From: Cylindrobasidium torrendii FP15055 ss-10
Taxonomy: Eukaryota; Basidiomycota; Agaricomycetes; Agaricales; Physalacriaceae
DNA: 10,453 nucleotides
Assembly (NCBI GenBank): GCA_000934385.1
Contig: KN880923.1
Location: 1 to 10,453 of the forward strand
Direction of reading: 5' to 3'
Position numbers and translations under genes: made by a program. Shown in pieces: positions 1 through 7,494 of the stretch (positions are counted from its first letter, which is position 1; every line of letters begins with the position of its first letter). The notes under the pieces were generated by a model. That model was not told the DNA's origin and did no database searches. It saw only the letters and a list, made by a program, of their open reading frames with translations.

Positions 1-53
1 TGATCAGTCGGGATGTGACGCCTGATGCGCCAGCGCCTGCCCGCTCGTTGATG

Positions 54-281
54 TTCCAAAAAATGGTGTCAAAGTTGTATATCAAAATGTGTAGCTATTT
101 CAATTTCCGTCATATTTTGTATACTAACTTATGAACGGTTTTGATGAGGGTTGCTTGCTTTTTGCGCTCCCAAAAATTTGTGAAAAAGTTGTATACCCAA
201 AGCGACTTAGAATCGAATTTCCGTGAACTTTTGTATACTAAGTTCGAGGTCGATTTTCACGAAAATCGATATTTTCAAATC
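54..281. repeat. Degenerate tandem repeat, two units of about 114 bp
   Basis: Blocks in 54-167 recur in 168-281 at a constant offset of 113-114 bp. The blocks AAGTTGTATA (72-81 and 186-195), AATTTCCGT (102-110 and 216-224) and TTTTGTATACTAA (115-127 and 229-241) line up. The intervening sequence has drifted, and similarity fades near the end of the second unit. No third unit is visible. The origin is unknown; an old tandem duplication or a fragment of a repeat element is possible. Confidence 0.65.
250..269. repeat. Perfect inverted repeat, 9-bp arms, 2-bp loop
   Basis: TCGATTTTC (250-258) and GAAAATCGA (261-269) are exact reverse complements separated by AC. It lies at the end of the second AT-rich repeat unit, and unit one has no matching hairpin. 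A function cannot be inferred. Confidence 0.6.
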
Positions 282-333
282 GCTAAGGACAAACACCAGC
301 CAGGCGCAACCGGCCAAAATGACCGCAGTTGAT

Positions 334-363
334 ACCAGCCGGTTCGGTAACGAACCGGCTGGT
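334..363. repeat. Strong hairpin: 13-bp perfect stem with GTAA tetraloop
   Basis: ACCAGCCGGTTCG (334-346) and CGAACCGGCTGGT (351-363) are exact reverse complements around GTAA. Transcribed on the plus strand this is a GC-rich 13-bp stem closed by C-G with a GUAA loop, which fits the GNRA tetraloop class. On the minus strand the loop is UUAC, so the RNA fold would be most favourable on the plus strand. It lies about 120 bp beyond the SWP1 stop codon. It could be a structured RNA element, a transcript-end feature or a protein-binding palindrome; the sequence alone does not decide. Confidence 0.75.
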
Positions 364-486
364 CACGAGCCTAAAAGGCTTTGTCTCTTACTGTGCAATC
401 ACGAGGCGCATTGGTGATACTCCGCACGAGTCTGTACATGTTGCAAGTCGGCTTTTGGGATTGCACACCTGGTTTAAATACGACAT

Positions 487-1449
487 TTACTTGCTCAATC
501 TCCGCCTAGCCATACTGGACAGGGCCTGCTTGCCAGTGAAGACCGTAGCCAGGCCAAGAACGCTGCCGTAGAGCAATACATCTCCAAGCCTGAGCGCCAC
601 CCAATACCACACCAGGAGGACCTCGAATGCGGCGAGGGTCGCGGTGAACGGGATGATAGAGGGAGAGAAGAGACGGGGAACCTTGGGTGAGATGGTTGAC
701 CACTACGGAGGATTAACCAAGGCGAAAGCTTTGAGATGCAACGTACCAGGCCAGCAAGGACAACCCAGGGAGCAAAGACGAGGGCAGCTGTAACTGCGGA
801 GATGAAGCGCGGAGGCTGCTTGGGGTCCGGACGGAAGGTATGCTCAATAGCTGGACGAACATGGTACAAGTGTTCTTCTGGGTGGACAGGGACTGGCTGC
901 GATGCGGGGAGGACCAAGTCGAATAGCGGCGCGTGTAGAGGAGTGAAACCAGGGTGTCCAAGGATGAGGGATACAGTCACTGGCGCGCCTTCGGTGGTGG
1001 CAGGTAAGGAAGCTGGTGGCCTAGCCATGTTCTAACGAATGTTAGTAACGCAACTATCAAGTTAGATAACGCGTACCAGCTCAAACTTGACTTTGCCTGA
1101 GGGAGTTACGCGCAGCGGCTGAATACCCTCTTCGCCCGAGGCACGGTCGTAGAAGCGGAGGAAGGTTTGCTGGGGCTGGAATCCCTTGGAGTTCTCAGAG
1201 TCATACGCCTGGAATGTGATTTTGAGGGTGTCCTTCGCGTTGAGGGTCACGTCGGCCAAGGCTTTATGCCGCAACGACAACCTATGGACGTGTCAAGGCG
1301 GTTGTACCGTTCTGCGCAGCAACCACGTACGGTTCTGAGCGCAGAGTTTCTCCATCTGACGCTGTGACCGCCAGCCTCGGGGACTGAAGCGTAATTCCCG
1401 CCGCGTTCACCGCCGCTGCGAGGAATAGAAGGGGCCCGAGGAGCAGCAT
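487..1449 (-). CDS. SWP1: Ribophorin II / Swp1, oligosaccharyltransferase subunit (4 exons)
   Basis: Non-catalytic ER-membrane subunit of the oligosaccharyltransferase that transfers the glycan to Asn residues in the ER lumen. Exons on the minus strand: 1449-1331, 1281-1077, 1031-747, 702-487, giving 825 nt and 274 aa. Introns are 49, 45 and 44 nt; intron 2 has a perfect TACTAAC branch point, and every splice restores frame and family sequence. Residues 1-17 form a signal peptide (hydrophobic, then VNAAG). The luminal part carries ribophorin II signatures such as FQPQQTFLRFYD, EEGIQPLRVTPSGK and EHTFRPDPKQPPRF. Three C-terminal membrane segments lie near 184-206, 218-240 and 243-259, followed by a short basic tail (ARRRLSK). 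Length matches yeast Swp1 (about 286 aa). The start was chosen because the signal peptide begins there, although the frame stays open upstream; A at -3. It is divergent from SEC20. Identification is by recognition of family sequence and topology. Confidence 0.95.
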
Positions 1450-1506
1450 GATGTTGGTGGTCGACCAGATACGTGTAGGCTCGATCACTAGATCAAGCTT
1501 GCCATT
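1450..1506. promoter_or_regulatory. 57-bp bidirectional promoter/5' leader between SWP1 and SEC20
   Basis: The two start codons face away from each other with only 57 bp between them, so this stretch must hold both leaders and at least part of both promoters. No TATA box is visible. A near-symmetrical GATCACTAGATC (1483-1494) lies inside it. An in-frame TAG at 1489-1491 closes the SEC20 frame just upstream of its ATG. Regulatory elements probably extend into the coding sequences, or the transcripts may overlap. Confidence 0.6.
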
Positions 1507-2687
1507 ATGCCACCAGTACCGCCGACATTCAGCCCAGAGGCCGTCCAGCTCATCGACAGCATTGAGCGCCGCTTTAAGGATGTCCGGGAATATCAAATAC
1601 CGCGCCTGCGGGCGTTTAAGGGCACACTGGGCGCACAACAAGACCTCGCGACTGAAGTCCGAGAAGACATTGATACAGTAGGAAGGCTTATAGAGGTGCG
1701 CATACACTTGACTTGTATTGCTGTTACTGACATTTGCTAGAGCCTTGAGCTGAGTGTTGGTGATCTGAAGAGTGCACGCGACCGCAACCAGCTCCAGCAC
1801 CTTGTAGACGGCTTCACAGGCAGTCTCGCTGCGTGAGTGCTCCCACGCGGCATCAAGCTGCCTCTCATCCCGCGTAGAGTTCGGCGTGAATATCGTACAG
1901 CCCTCCTTGAATCAAAGCGTGCGATTGACTCCATGAGCAAATCCAATCGCGAAGAACTACTTAAGTCAAATGTGGCTTCAAAGAAGTACGACGAGAAATC
2001 AACGTGCGCACATCTACACCTTCATTCACGTTGGTCGCTCAATCCTTTCATCATAGTGGGGACCTGCTTATGAAGGCTAATAACGATGTAACGGATGCCC
2101 TCCAGCGTACCATAGGTCTCATGCAAGGCGAACTCGAAAAGTCTGTTCTCTCTACCCAGATGCTCGAGTCGTCTACCGCTACATTGCGCTCGACCTCCGC
2201 AACACATGATACCCTCACGAATGTTATGGGCACGTCCAAACAGTTGATCACCGCACTGGAGAAGGCGGACTGGATGGACCGCATGCTCATCATGGCCGCT
2301 CTACTCTTCTTCATTCTCGTCGTCTTGTTCATCATCAAGCAGCGACTCGTCGACAGAGGCGTGCGGATAGCATTCTGGTGGACACGTTTCCTCCCAGGCT
2401 TAGGCTCAGACCCGGATGATGCGCTGCTCGAGAAGTTGGAGAAGGGGGTGAGGACGACGTTGGAGGTTGCACCAAGTGTGTTGACCTCTCTGGCTGCTGG
2501 GCTTACAGCTAGTGGCACGACGGGCACTACAGCCCAAGCCACGGAAAATCCAGCGACTGTTGAAGAGGAAGAGCCATCACCTATAGACACTGCGCTATCA
2601 ACGCAGCCCTCAGACAGCGTGGTGGAAAGCGAGGATGCACGGACACTTACGACACAAGATGCAGTTTATGTTCACGAGGAGTTGTAA
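1507..2687 (+). CDS. SEC20: Sec20-family ER Q-SNARE (4 exons)
   Basis: Type II ER SNARE; with Ufe1, Use1 and the Dsl1 tether (family knowledge) it receives COPI vesicles returning from the Golgi. Exons: 1507-1695, 1741-1832, 1878-2003, 2057-2687, giving 1038 nt and 345 aa. Introns are 45, 45 and 53 nt with good donors (GTGCGC, GTGAGT, GTGCGC) and acceptors (CTAG, GTAG, ATAG). Residues 1-135 are a charged helical region. Residues 137-210 hold the SNARE-like segment (LLMKANNDVTDALQRTIGLM, then ELEKSVLSTQMLESSTATL). One membrane span lies near 212-232 (LIMAALLFFILVVLFII), followed by a 113-residue luminal tail that is Thr/Ala/Glu-rich and ends in HEEL. Yeast Sec20 is 383 aa and ends in HDEL, so length and C-terminus agree. 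The start is fixed by an in-frame stop 16 bases upstream; A at -3. Confidence 0.95.
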
Positions 2688-3738
2688 CTCGGTTGTACGT
2701 TCACTATGAATGCATTCAGGGTGTATGACTGACTGGCGCGCTCGGAACGCCTCTGAAGCTACATGTATAGCGACAGACATGCGCGCGATTGCTGCTACAT
2801 GACCAAGAGAGACAGTAACGAAGCGCAGACCTATGAAGTGCCCGCTTGGTGCGACGAACTTCGAGTGGTGACACCCACGCTGGGAGCTTGTCTTGACTTC
2901 CTTGAGGCTGTTCAATCCTGCAGGGGATCATACTCTGAAACAAATGTAAAGTAATGAACATTCGACCGGATAACTTGCCAGAATGGTTGCCCATGTACAT
3001 ACGAAGAATCCGCTCGGAGTCGAACCCGAGGTCGATCTTCACAAAAGTGTTGGGGCTGTGTAATTGAGTTTCTCGTTCTAACCACCACATTCTTTTCACC
3101 GGCCAAGCCATGTTTCCGCGACGTGCTTTGCATCAAAAGCGCCATCGGAGTCGGGGGTGTCACCTCGGCCATCCGTCACTTAAAAATCTAGTGGCACGTG
3201 AAGCTCAGCAAAACATTCTCTTTGAGTGAGTTGTCATCTCAGCTGGAAGCTTATCTTTGCACAGCAAAGTTGCTCTACGTGTTCCTTGTGCAATGAACGA
3301 TCCCTTGGATCGCCCAAAAAGTATTCATTGCAGACTGGATGTTCTGCGTGTTTCCTCTTCTGGTTCAGAACCACGCGCTGTCCATGTCTTTTGCTTCCTT
3401 TCGGCGAGCTTCGACCGTGCTATCTAAGCAGTTAACATGCCCCAAATCTGGATTCTGAGGGATCCGACACGCACACGCACTCTCTAAATCTCATCACTGT
3501 GTGTTCTGCGAGCACCCGCAACAATGAACCAGAACGATGAGCACCGGCAAGCTCTGTCCGTGCGGAATCTCGACGCACATCATCCTCCCGAATCGGTATG
3601 TGCCCAAGGCTCCACTGTGCTGTGCCACCGGAACGCGTTTGAGAAGAATAGGCAAGTCCCTACTATAAAGCAGATGGGACCAAAGAAGCACGACTGCCAG
3701 ACATCTTCCCTTCTTCATAGCTATCCACTACTATCGCC
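2688..3738. other. Intergenic region between SEC20 and the first small secreted protein gene
   Basis: About 1.05 kb without a supportable gene. The left end is the 3' untranslated region of SEC20. Open frames on both strands (for example 2716-3111 minus and 3524-3763 plus) are short and resemble no family I know; they do not gain length by plausible splicing. A CACGTG box lies at 3195-3200. A TATA box for the downstream gene is annotated separately. A sequence resembling a tRNA T-arm on the minus strand near 3010-3030 was considered and rejected as a tRNA. Confidence 0.6.
3664..3669 (+). promoter_or_regulatory. Likely TATA box of the first small secreted protein gene
   Basis: TATAAA sits 70 bp before the ATG at 3739. 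With the usual 25-35 bp spacing, transcription would start near 3690-3705 and give a leader of about 40 nt. Leader and context suit a regulated secreted-protein gene. There is no experimental support. Confidence 0.5.
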
Positions 3739-4442
3739 ATGCTTTTTGTCGTTCTGCTCTTAACAAGCCTGTTGGCCGTTCATGCTCTATCCGTTCGCAG
3801 CAGCGAGCGTGAGACTCTTTCTGTAGAGATGTATGTTCTCTAATAAGTGCAATGTTCTCTGTAACTGACACGAAAAGACGAGGGTCCGTCGTCCAGTGCG
3901 AAGCGCTTGATGTCAAAGTAGATGGGGGTACCCGTAAGCGCCTGAATACTTTTGGGAAAATTTAGACGCTCACTTTTATCCTTAGCACCCTACACTCTCT
4001 CGTGCGCGCTTTCCTGCTCATATTTATTGCTCTCGACCTAACGATGGGAAAGGATTCTGCCTTTCATGGAGGTAAAGAGTGAACCTCTTGTGTTCGAGTT
4101 GGAAAACGACACCACGACCGCGTTCTTCCCGTCTATACCGTTTCTCTCCGGTCTGCATTTTGCTACTACGGAAAAGCTCGCATACTCACGGTGTACGATA
4201 TAGGTGATTTCGTCGTTGTAATTGTCAAAGACTCCTTGGGGGACTCCATTGACAGTGGCCTCGTCAGGGTTGCGCCGTCTGGTGAGTGCAGCCTTGTATG
4301 CCAGTCCAGCGGTGCTCATACACCAGTATCAGATAACTCATTATGCATCCGAAATAGCTCTCCCATGAGCATGGGAGAGATCCTTTTGCGAGTGTTAGGC
4401 TCGTGGATCCACGCTGTTCGAGCGCAAATGGGTGTGCTTTGA
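3739..4442 (+). CDS. Small secreted protein A, six exons, paralog of 5517-6226
   Basis: Exons: 3739-3830, 3878-3933, 3986-4001, 4053-4150, 4204-4281, 4327-4442, giving 456 nt and 151 aa. Introns are 45-53 nt. Residues 1-16 form a signal peptide (LFVVLLLTSLLAVHA). The mature part is a predicted beta-rich domain: EIRGSVVQC (31-38), VDGGTPPYTLSI (45-56), a middle strand region, then VVVIVKDSLG and SIDSGLVRVAPS. Cys38 and Cys120 are the only mature cysteines and would form one disulfide. The C-terminus is a short amphipathic helix (ILLRVLGSWIHAV) with no membrane anchor. The QC...GG.PPYTLS and DS.G...SG..V...S...C pattern recalls the N-terminal beta-sandwich of basidiomycete Knh1/Kre9-like cell-wall proteins. 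That link is inference, and function is unknown. The intron 5 acceptor is ambiguous (4326 or 4332); the alternative gives 149 aa and aligns better with the paralog. Confidence 0.78.
4358..4379. repeat. Perfect inverted repeat inside exon 6 of small secreted protein A
   Basis: CTCTCCCATG (4358-4367) and CATGGGAGAG (4370-4379) are exact reverse complements around AG. It lies about 30 nt after the competing intron 5 acceptors and codes for residues around SPMSMGE. The paralog has no counterpart. A transcript hairpin near the acceptor could affect splice choice, but this is speculative. Confidence 0.6.
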
Positions 4443-5516
4443 AGGGCGATGAGAGAGTGGGGAAGATCATTCTGAAATTTTGTATCATATAAACATAAGT
4501 ACCAGGCCCTTCCTTTGGATTCAACACTGACTTTGAGATATTGAACCTGCGCCACCGGCGTGCGCCGAAGCCAGATCGCATTACCTAAACTATGCACGCC
4601 TGGTTTGCCAGTTTGCCGATTCCAGGCTGCCACTGTGTCACCTGCATCCATTGTCAAAGCTCACTGCGAGGGAAACTTGTCCCCGTATAAATTCCTCAGC
4701 ACCGCAGTGCCAAATGGAAGATGGCATTCTTGCTGTGTGCGTGTTCTACAAGCTAATCCGCTTTAGAGCGAGGCTACTCTCACGTCGGCGCGCACTATCA
4801 CCTACCGATTGAACGTGGACCGCCGTGTAAAGCGATCTGAAGTATTCCCAGAGCATTTACTCTTATTCTTGTGGCCGCCGGACTTTAGAAACAGCGCGAA
4901 CTCGGCTAGCACAAGCCTTCCAGCCTGAGGAAGGTTTGAGCACTTACAATTGCAATTCTATGCCGACGGAATTCCAACGGTGCTCAAGGTACAAGCTTTG
5001 CACAGGATTATCCTAGTGCAATCTGTGGCTGTGAACCCACTGAAAAGTGGCCTGTCGAGGCTGAACGTCCTTGACCGTGTCCAATATTCTGGTTCAGCAT
5101 AGCGGCGGGTCAGCACGTCAAATAGGCAGTGGCACCTTCAACTGGGTCATGTTTGGTTCATAGTTTCTCAGCCTCCTGGCTCGCTCGCTGCACACTGGCT
5201 GCACAGCTTGATTTATGCTTCATTTTCATCGCCGTGTCCATATCGCAACTCTATTGCCTCGGATTGCCCTGACCGATACAGATTCTCGCGGATGCCCTCA
5301 ATCCGTGAACATGCCGGCATGCTCTGGGACAAGCGATCAGGATGAATTTGCCCAGGCTTATTATGCGGGCGACAACGTGATGACCTGCGTCCATGCCCGT
5401 ATCGTATAAGAACGACAGCATGTTTGGTTGGTAGGCAAACGCTCGCCTCTCCTCATTTCCATCATCCTCCTTCATTGTGTCGGCCCATCTCCCTCGCTCC
5501 CCACCCGAACGACATA
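4443..5516. other. Intergenic region between the two paralogs
   Basis: About 1.07 kb with no supportable gene. The longest open frames are the 5' ends of minus-strand frames that run antisense to the preceding gene. A TATAAA at 4686-4691 has no credible gene after it. I looked for a third, decayed copy of the secreted-protein family (GG.PYT and QC motifs) and found none by eye. The right part carries a pyrimidine-rich stretch just before the second paralog's ATG, usual for fungal promoters. Confidence 0.6.
5405..5410 (+). promoter_or_regulatory. Possible TATA-like box of the second small secreted protein gene
   Basis: TATAAG lies 112 bp before the ATG at 5517, followed by a CT-rich leader (about 5445-5505). 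A start site near 5435-5445 would be compatible. It is weaker than the box in front of the first paralog, and the distance is longer. Confidence 0.3.
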
Positions 5517-6226
5517 ATGAAATTCTCAGCGATCCTGCTCGCCGTGTCTCCAGTCCTGGCGTTACCTCTGAGTAGATGGGACGATGAACTCTCAGTAGAA
5601 ATGTACGCCCAACGCATTCTTTTCCCTACCGCTCGTTGGATACTCACCCTGCTAAGCTCGGGATCCTTTTCACAATGCGGCCGTATCCAGATAAATATCG
5701 AAGGTGGTTCAGGTGAGCTCGTTTTTAGCCTTTGCCGTCTGTCAACCCACTCACATTATTATCGTAGCTCCATACACGATCTCGTACGCATCCCAAGGCT
5801 CTTCAGTCGTGAATCAGCATGCTCATACACAGCTAGAATCTCAGAAAGGAGGAAGCTCGACTTGGCACCGGCCGTGGCTGTCGCAACAGACAGCAACGCG
5901 ATGTTAATCTCAGCTATACCGTTCTCTGCTGGTGCGGATGGTGTGCAATAAAGTCTGGAAGTCTTGGCTCAATGTTTTGTAGGTGTCCAGGTAGTGATGC
6001 GGGTCGAGGATGCGCGAGGAGAACGTATGGACAGTGGTCTTGTAACCGTTGCACAATCCGGTATGCACACGCACACCCAATATCCTCAATAGAAAACTGA
6101 TTGACTATCGCAGGTGATGCATCTTGTCTCCCGCCGATGACCGATGCGGATGGCACGCTATTTCAACGCTTAGTCTCATGGATACAAGCTGGCTTGAACT
6201 CATGGAACAATGGCTACATGATATAA
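5517..6226 (+). CDS. Small secreted protein B, six exons, paralog of 3739-4442
   Basis: Exons: 5517-5602, 5657-5712, 5768-5783, 5837-5931, 5983-6060, 6114-6226, giving 444 nt and 147 aa. Introns are 54, 55, 53, 51 and 53 nt. Residues 1-16 form a signal peptide (MKFSAILLAVSPVLA). The mature domain runs LSVEISGSFSQC (25-36), IEGGSAPYTISIS (42-54), IPFSAG (80-85), VVMRVEDARGERMDSGLV and VAQSGDASC, ending near 115. Cys36 and Cys115 match the two cysteines of protein A at nearly equal spacing (79 versus 80-82). The C-terminal helix (LFQRLVSWIQAGLNSW) also matches A. Intron positions and phases (2,1,2,1,1) and the lengths of exons 2, 3 and 5 equal those of A, which strongly supports both models. 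The acceptor of intron 3 was taken at 5836; the AG at 5832 would bring a stop into frame. It is probably secreted and Knh1/Kre9-like in fold by inference; substrate or partner unknown. Confidence 0.82.
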
Positions 6227-6663
6227 CGAGTGCAAGGGCAGTGGACTGCCTTTTTTTAGTTGTTAGACTTGGGATTTTGCTGTGTACATGATATGATAAT
6301 GAATTTGTGCCTTTCTACAAGTTGAATTGGTTCGTCCTCGACGTCTACAAGTACAGCAAAAGTATAACTATCCTCGACTTCTAAGCATATGGAGAATGTC
6401 TTGGCTCTGCTACTCACAAACCCTTCTTACTATGGACAGCTAAGTACTCACAATGGGTCGCGTACACTGCGGAACGTGCACTTAGTACGCGCCGGAGAAG
6501 TGCTGAGTTGCAGTAACAAGGAATTTGAGCGTAAACGAGTGACAGCGCGTAGTAGCGAATAATTAGAATAGCATTTAAGTAAACGTACACCTTTTCACAC
6601 CATTCGAATGCCCTCGTAGCACGAACACGAAACAAAGAGACTCTGTCGACACAGCGACAGAGG
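6227..6663. other. Convergent 3' region between small secreted protein B and the disordered-protein gene
   Basis: Both flanking genes end here, so this is expected to hold two 3' untranslated regions. A T-run (TTTTTTT near 6251-6257) lies shortly after the B stop. No AATAAA hexamer was seen on either strand. No gene is supportable; the 6414-6704 minus frame resembles nothing known. Confidence 0.55.
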
Positions 6664-7494
6664 CTAGGGCAGCACTGCCACCTTCCTAAGTGGCGAAGAC
6701 CCATGCCTCGCCAACCCCAAAGGACTCGCTATGGTTTCCTTCTTCAGCGCGACCCGCCCCGACTCGTTCTCTGCTACCGGTGTGTCTCTCGCGTGATCGC
6801 TATCCTGGAGTTCCACACGTTGGAATAGTCGCTTAGGCCGGGGGTGTTGAAGCTCTGCTTCAGGTAGAGAGCGCTGCTTGAGCTCCTCATCGAGGTTATC
6901 CCACCATTCCTCGATATCCATCTTCCCATCCGGTTTCGACATCCCTTCGGCTACCCGCTCGATGCGCTCTGCGCCTGTTAGCCGCAAGTTCCCGCTGCTG
7001 GTACTTAAGGAACGTTTGCGGCGTACTGCAGGGTGGGAAGGTTTGAGCATGTCGAATGATTGTTTCGCGAGCGCGTTCAGCCTCTTTCCATGTGCGAGGT
7101 TGATGCGCCTGAGAGTATCCAGCGCGCTGCGCTTTCTGGTCTTTGGCTGACCAGATACTGGTGAGATCGTGGAAGTTGGGGAGCATGGGCTAGTTGAGGA
7201 TGACCACAGCGCCGGAGATGAAGAGGTCGATGCATTACTCTCTCTCGAAAAGTATCTGCAGGTCTCATCCGAAGAGGCGCTGGAGGTACTCTCTGCCGGC
7301 GATGCAGGTCTATATTGGGTGGGAATCTTGCCCTGGTTTCGACGAGGACTGGTGTAGATAGGTGACACGACGGCGGGACCTCGGCGCACAATCGGGCCGA
7401 CCCTGGCGCTCTTGGCATCGCCTGTATCCACGGGCGCGGTGGGGAAGAGCACGGGGGTTGGCGTAGGCGTAGCCATAGTTGCAGCTTTCTGCAT
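6664..7494 (-). CDS. Uncharacterised disordered, basic Ser/Pro-rich protein
   Basis: A single open frame of 276 aa; I do not recognise the family. Residues 1-115 are low-complexity and Ser/Thr/Pro-rich with many SP/TP sites, typical of disorder and of proline-directed phosphorylation. Two basic clusters, KTRKR (118-122) and RRKR (158-161), could be nuclear-localisation signals. A predicted helix covers about 124-150 (LDTLRRINLAHGKRLNALAK). A conserved-looking acidic/aromatic motif, DIEEWWDNLDEEL, lies at 193-205. There is no signal peptide or membrane span. Met7 has the better start context (A at -3, G at +4), so translation may begin at 7476. It is divergent from the MFS gene and converges with small secreted protein B. 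A regulatory or nuclear role is inferred only from composition. Confidence 0.75.
   Translation of the reverse strand: MQKAATMATPTPTPVLFPTAPVDTGDAKSARVGPIVRRGPAVVSPIYTSPRRNQGKIPTQYRPASPAESTSSASSDETCRYFSRESNASTSSSPALWSSSTSPCSPTSTISPVSGQPKTRKRSALDTLRRINLAHGKRLNALAKQSFDMLKPSHPAVRRKRSLSTSSGNLRLTGAERIERVAEGMSKPDGKMDIEEWWDNLDEELKQRSLPEAELQHPRPKRLFQRVELQDSDHARDTPVAENESGRVALKKETIASPLGLARHGSSPLRKVAVLP

Larger units (their letters stand above)
1..486. other. Gene-free AT-rich region downstream of SWP1
   Basis: No reading frame here has a credible protein. The left part is AT-rich and contains a degenerate two-copy tandem repeat; the right part contains a strong hairpin (both annotated separately). The stretch next to 486 would be the 3' untranslated region and terminator zone of the minus-strand SWP1 gene. 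The repeat character suggests an accessory or transposon-derived margin, but no terminal inverted repeat or transposase remnant could be identified. Confidence 0.6.

Noticed and set aside
141..332. A 63-codon plus-strand frame in the AT-rich left end.
   Set aside because: It lies largely within the second unit of the degenerate tandem repeat and has no protein-like features.
736..1035. A 99-codon plus-strand frame inside SWP1.
   Set aside because: Antisense to exon 3 of SWP1, which is firmly identified.
2022..2590. Long minus-strand open frame (179 codons) inside SEC20.
   Set aside because: Antisense shadow of the SEC20 fourth exon; the plus-strand protein is clearly the real one.
2995..3090. 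tRNA-like element on the minus strand: GGTTCGACTCC matches the Pol III B box and flanking bases form a CTCGG/CCGAG stem.
   Set aside because: The T-loop would have 8 rather than 7 bases, no D arm or anticodon arm with a proper 7-base loop can be folded upstream, and spacing to a possible acceptor stem is too long. At best a chance match or a decayed tRNA-derived fragment.
2610..3111. Minus-strand open frames of 101-131 codons downstream of SEC20.
   Set aside because: Sequences resemble no known family and neither splices into neighbours; the first overlaps the SEC20 3' end.
3524..3763. A 79-codon plus-strand frame with a fair start context in front of small secreted protein A.
   Set aside because: It spans the TATA box and start of the downstream gene in another frame, has no known domain, and no splice option makes a longer sensible protein.
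4038..4657. Three overlapping minus-strand open frames over and beyond small secreted protein A.
   Set aside because: They run antisense to well-supported exons, show no recognisable family, and their openness is explained by the composition of the plus-strand gene.
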